From positions 1 through 9,411 of the forward strand of contig JAQTOL010000098.1 in NCBI GenBank assembly GCA_028748945.1: DNA of 9,411 nucleotides. Direction: 5' to 3'. This stretch comes from Paludibacter sp. GTDB lineage: Bacteria; Bacteroidota; Bacteroidia; Bacteroidales; Paludibacteraceae. Positions 7,501 to 9,411 of this stretch are shown in pieces. The notes below the pieces were generated by a model. It was not told the origin of the DNA and made no database searches. It saw only the letters and a program-made list of their open reading frames with translations. The position numbers were made by a program, and so were the translations under genes. The first letter of the stretch is position 1. Each line of letters begins with the position of its first letter.

Positions 7501-9411
7501 TTTTCCACATCCGATATAGAAGGATTCCCGACAATAGTAATTTTATTCAGGGGTTTACCTGAGTTAGTATCATAAGTCTCATAGGGTATTATATTCGACC
7601 AATTGGCTTTATTTCGCTTTAACTTGGCTTCTGTTAAAGTTTTAAAAGAAAAATCGAACATATTTTCAGGATACCAGACGATTTCCCGGTCCGAAACTTT
7701 ATCGCCAATATATACACCTTCAGGAGTTAACCGGAGCGGAATCTCGTATTCGTAATAGTTGTTTACCATATCGGAACCGATACGTATAAAACACGATAAC
7801 TCATGATCACCTAATTTACTGGGACCAATATCATCTATCAGTTTTTCAGCATGCACAAACATTTGTAATCGTTTGTACTGACGCATGTCGTAAGTTGTAT
7901 TTTTGTAAACGGCTCTTGCATCATTGGGTGCCAGACCTCTTACAATTAAAGCAAGAGCTTGCTCATTTTGTTGCAATAACTGGGGTTGTCCCGGATCTGT
8001 TTCGCGAGTTATTCCGGGAGGCAAGACATAATTTACCGGTGATTTATCTGCATTCTCTTCTATATTAACAGCCTGTACATCAATACTTCCATCTGCAGAA
8101 GGCATTTTTCCTTTCGGAAATAAATCTTTATTGTAGCTCCTCCATTCTCCACGAACCAGGTCGAGTGTAGCTAAACGCAGGGTTGTTTCTTTTTCAAAAT
8201 TGGTAAGGAACATACGGATAAAGCGTATGGACTTAAAATTACGGATACTACCAATCTTATTTGTATAATCCCTGATCGGTATTTTAAACTGATACCAGGA
8301 AGTGTTAGTTTCTTTATCAGTAATTTTATCAGTAATGTAATTTTCACCGATATCCATTGAATCTCGGTTAATCTTCACTTTATATTGATAATACTTTTCA
8401 TATTCATTCAATGTATTATCATTATTAATATCTTCCACATCAGGCAATGAGGTTGCAGTTGTACCGAAATTTTCAGTAGAATTGGTGGCATCAGGCGAAT
8501 TTCCTTCCGTACCATTATAATGTTTGTATCTTGTTAAAATATCTGCATTTGCATTATCCAGATCAGCTCCACGATAAAAATGATAATTATCACCTGCAGG
8601 ATCATTTATCGGAGAATAAGGATCAGCAAGCATTTTGGCCTTTTCGGCATCTGAAATATTTGATTCAATACCTTTTACATAATTGCTATAAGTAGGAAAT
8701 GTAAATTCACTTTCATTCGATAATCCATCCAAACCAACATCCTGATATTTTCTGGAACCCGGTGAATTATCAAAGGCATTTACCGTTGACTGAGTTTTTG
8801 GCACTCTTCCCCAAACCGTGGTATCTGTTTTAGTAGGGTCGCCATCAATTGGCAATCCATTTTCAAAAGCTTTTTTACCATCTTTCAGAATATCTTCACT
8901 TATATCTCCCAGATCAAAGTACAAGTCACCTCCTTTATTTGTACTTATTGAATCATTTTCTTTAACAAACGGATCCATCATCCAAAATTCTATATATTCT
9001 ATATTGGAAGTTTCGAAATCGGAATTATCTAATTTCCTCATTATTCCACCCCAGCGTTTTTTAGGATTTGACAAAGTTCCATCGGGATTCATACCATCGA
9101 CATCTAAGTTATATGGCCCACGTTCCGTTGGATAATAACTTAAATTCATGATGGTCATTCTCGAATTTTGAGTAGCCAGTGTCTCCCGGTTTGGAAATAT
9201 CTCTTGCAAATAAACATCTCGAGTCAAATTATTTTTTTTAGATAGTTCATTGTTTCGTAAATTTGCAGGAGTTGAAGTAGACTCACCATTTAAAACCGGA
9301 TCGACATAATACCAGGATAACAGAGCCCTGTTTTTCCCATAATCAATATTATCACTTTTAGCAGCTTCAGGGAAAAGTACTTTCGTCCGATCCGGGTTCG
9401 GATCATAAGGT
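4527..9411 (-). CDS. sprA: SprA/Sov, T9SS outer-membrane translocon, C-terminal two thirds (5' end beyond window)
   Basis: SprA is the outer-membrane channel of the type IX secretion system, which exports folded proteins with C-terminal sorting domains and the adhesins of gliding cells. Family members are about 2400 residues and form a very large (36-strand) single-chain beta barrel. About 1627 residues are visible. The frame is open to the right edge, continuing past an internal TTG at 9225-9227 that is not a start: upstream residues such as PYDPNPDRTKVLFPEA and NIDYGKNRALLSWYYVDP are family-like. Conserved blocks by visible residue are YIEFWMMDP (139-147), GGDLYFDLGDISEDILKDG (160-178) with FENGLP near 182-187, GEIWVNELRMSEFDESGGW (from 652), NYLPSSLSFNTNMNR, and DVLIPAFLAAYTGKD with NILPNWRVSYDGL (near 1360-1395). 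The C-terminus FGVSFKFMLTR looks like a closing beta strand. I find only two cysteines. No frameshift is seen, and the promoter is outside the window. Confidence 0.97.
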   Translation of the reverse strand, partial: PYDPNPDRTKVLFPEAAKSDNIDYGKNRALLSWYYVDPVLNGESTSTPANLRNNELSKKNNLTRDVYLQEIFPNRETLATQNSRMTIMNLSYYPTERGPYNLDVDGMNPDGTLSNPKKRWGGIMRKLDNSDFETSNIEYIEFWMMDPFVKENDSISTNKGGDLYFDLGDISEDILKDGKKAFENGLPIDGDPTKTDTTVWGRVPKTQSTVNAFDNSPGSRKYQDVGLDGLSNESEFTFPTYSNYVKGIESNISDAEKAKMLADPYSPINDPAGDNYHFYRGADLDNANADILTRYKHYNGTEGNSPDATNSTENFGTTATSLPDVEDINNDNTLNEYEKYYQYKVKINRDSMDIGENYITDKITDKETNTSWYQFKIPIRDYTNKIGSIRNFKSIRFIRMFLTNFEKETTLRLATLDLVRGEWRSYNKDLFPKGKMPSADGSIDVQAVNIEENADKSPVNYVLPPGITRETDPGQPQLLQQNEQALALIVRGLAPNDARAVYKNTTYDMRQYKRLQMFVHAEKLIDDIGPSKLGDHELSCFIRIGSDMVNNYYEYEIPLRLTPEGVYIGDKVSDREIVWYPENMFDFSFKTLTEAKLKRNKANWSNIIPYETYDTNSGKPLNKITIVGNPSISDVENIMIGIRNNSKDIKSGEIWVNELRMSEFDESGGWAAMGNLAVGLSDLGSVNLSGRVETAGYGSLESNVMDRRMDDMYQMNFSTSLELGRFLPKEAKLQIPAYFSYSNETLSPKYNPLDQDVLLSDALNNANSQAEKDSITQMSQTVATSKSFNISGAKLNLKSKTPQFYDPANVAVTYAYTETNQHSAEIEQNMAKTERASLDYNYSFNSTPWEPFKDSKALAKPLFKIIKDFNLNYLPSSLSFNTNMNRQFSQVKLRDLNVTSTPASAGNTLDMNFSKDFMWNRQFDIKYDLSRSIKFSLQTAMNASIIEPTNHLPEINPDYYNEWRDSVWSSIRKLGTPYTYQQVFSASWNLPINKIPIFDWVTANASYNSTYNWNRTAQVKGADLGNIASSMGAWQADGTFNFENFYNKSRYLKEVNQRFSSQVMNRSVSKFVSKTYTQNVNLVKNKLLTINHRLGSEKFKFTAVDKTGKQIPLIYKTKNATTLEITPKIDLDSVLLTVVSLDPSVQSPTKTTFDFVARTLMLVRRASFTYRQSNSTVLPGFFPNPGFLGQQNMNGVYVPGYAFVFGFQDPNLIQNALDNGWLNGDTLLINSPATTAFTSDLDLKATLEPIPGFKIDLSAKRYTASNTSVQFMYNGMPSTFTGSYNITLMALSTAFKPTGTAEQNYNSEVFNTFLANRDIIKNRLNNSFKNGDVPTNGFMKGNVLNNTDLINNHGYNLNSADVLIPAFLAAYTGKDVTTMDTNPFLSILNILPNWRVSYDGLSRIDWIKNNFNSISLTHAYTCRYSIGSYTSYSTWVAMGGDNNDLGYVRDVQTDNPIPSSPYDISNVSLTEQFSPLIGINAALKNSMTAKLEYRKQRNLALNLSSTQLIESATDEFVVGLGYLVKDFDVILKLKNNTQTKVKNDLKLSADLSYKDIKTLLRKVDENITQASSGNKLFTLKIIADYVFSSKVNIQLFYDKQSSSPLISSSFPVSSSNFGVSFKFMLTR

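Overview
The window reads as an ordinary chromosomal stretch from a member of the Bacteroidota, most likely the order Bacteroidales. It is AT-rich, its genes have no Shine-Dalgarno-like leaders, and it carries a large part of SprA/Sov, the outer-membrane translocon of the type IX secretion system (T9SS), which is confined to this phylum. A perfect Bacteroidetes-type -7 element (TAnnTTTG) in front of dsbD agrees. I could not settle the genus from sequence alone.

Layout from left to right: (1) 1-312, plus strand, the C-terminal DNA-binding half of an AraC/XylS-family regulator, cut by the left edge. (2) 332-361, a hairpin with T-rich flanks on both sides, probably a shared terminator for the convergent genes. 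(3) 385-1539 and 1615-2175, minus strand, dnaJ and grpE, transcribed grpE to dnaJ. (4) 2176-2479, a 304-base intergenic region between dsbD and grpE, rich in inverted repeats, including two interleaved perfect 9-bp hairpins that exclude each other. (5) 2480-4411, minus strand, a full-length DsbD-type thiol:disulfide interchange protein with all six expected redox cysteines. (6) 4412-4526, a short intergenic region with a 15-base palindrome and a likely dsbD promoter element. (7) 4527-9411, minus strand, the C-terminal roughly 1627 residues of SprA; the reading frame stays open to the right edge, so the gene starts outside the window.

The four minus-strand genes are co-oriented (sprA, dsbD, grpE, dnaJ), and all concern protein export or protein folding. 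SprA moves folded cargo across the outer membrane. DsbD carries electrons across the inner membrane to periplasmic thiol partners. GrpE and DnaJ are the nucleotide exchange factor and J-domain co-chaperone of DnaK in the cytoplasm. Apart from the tight grpE-dnaJ pair, the gaps (115 and 304 bases) suggest neighbours rather than one operon.

I found no RNA gene, CRISPR array, mobile element or new gene system. The least explained part is the structured dsbD-grpE intergenic region.
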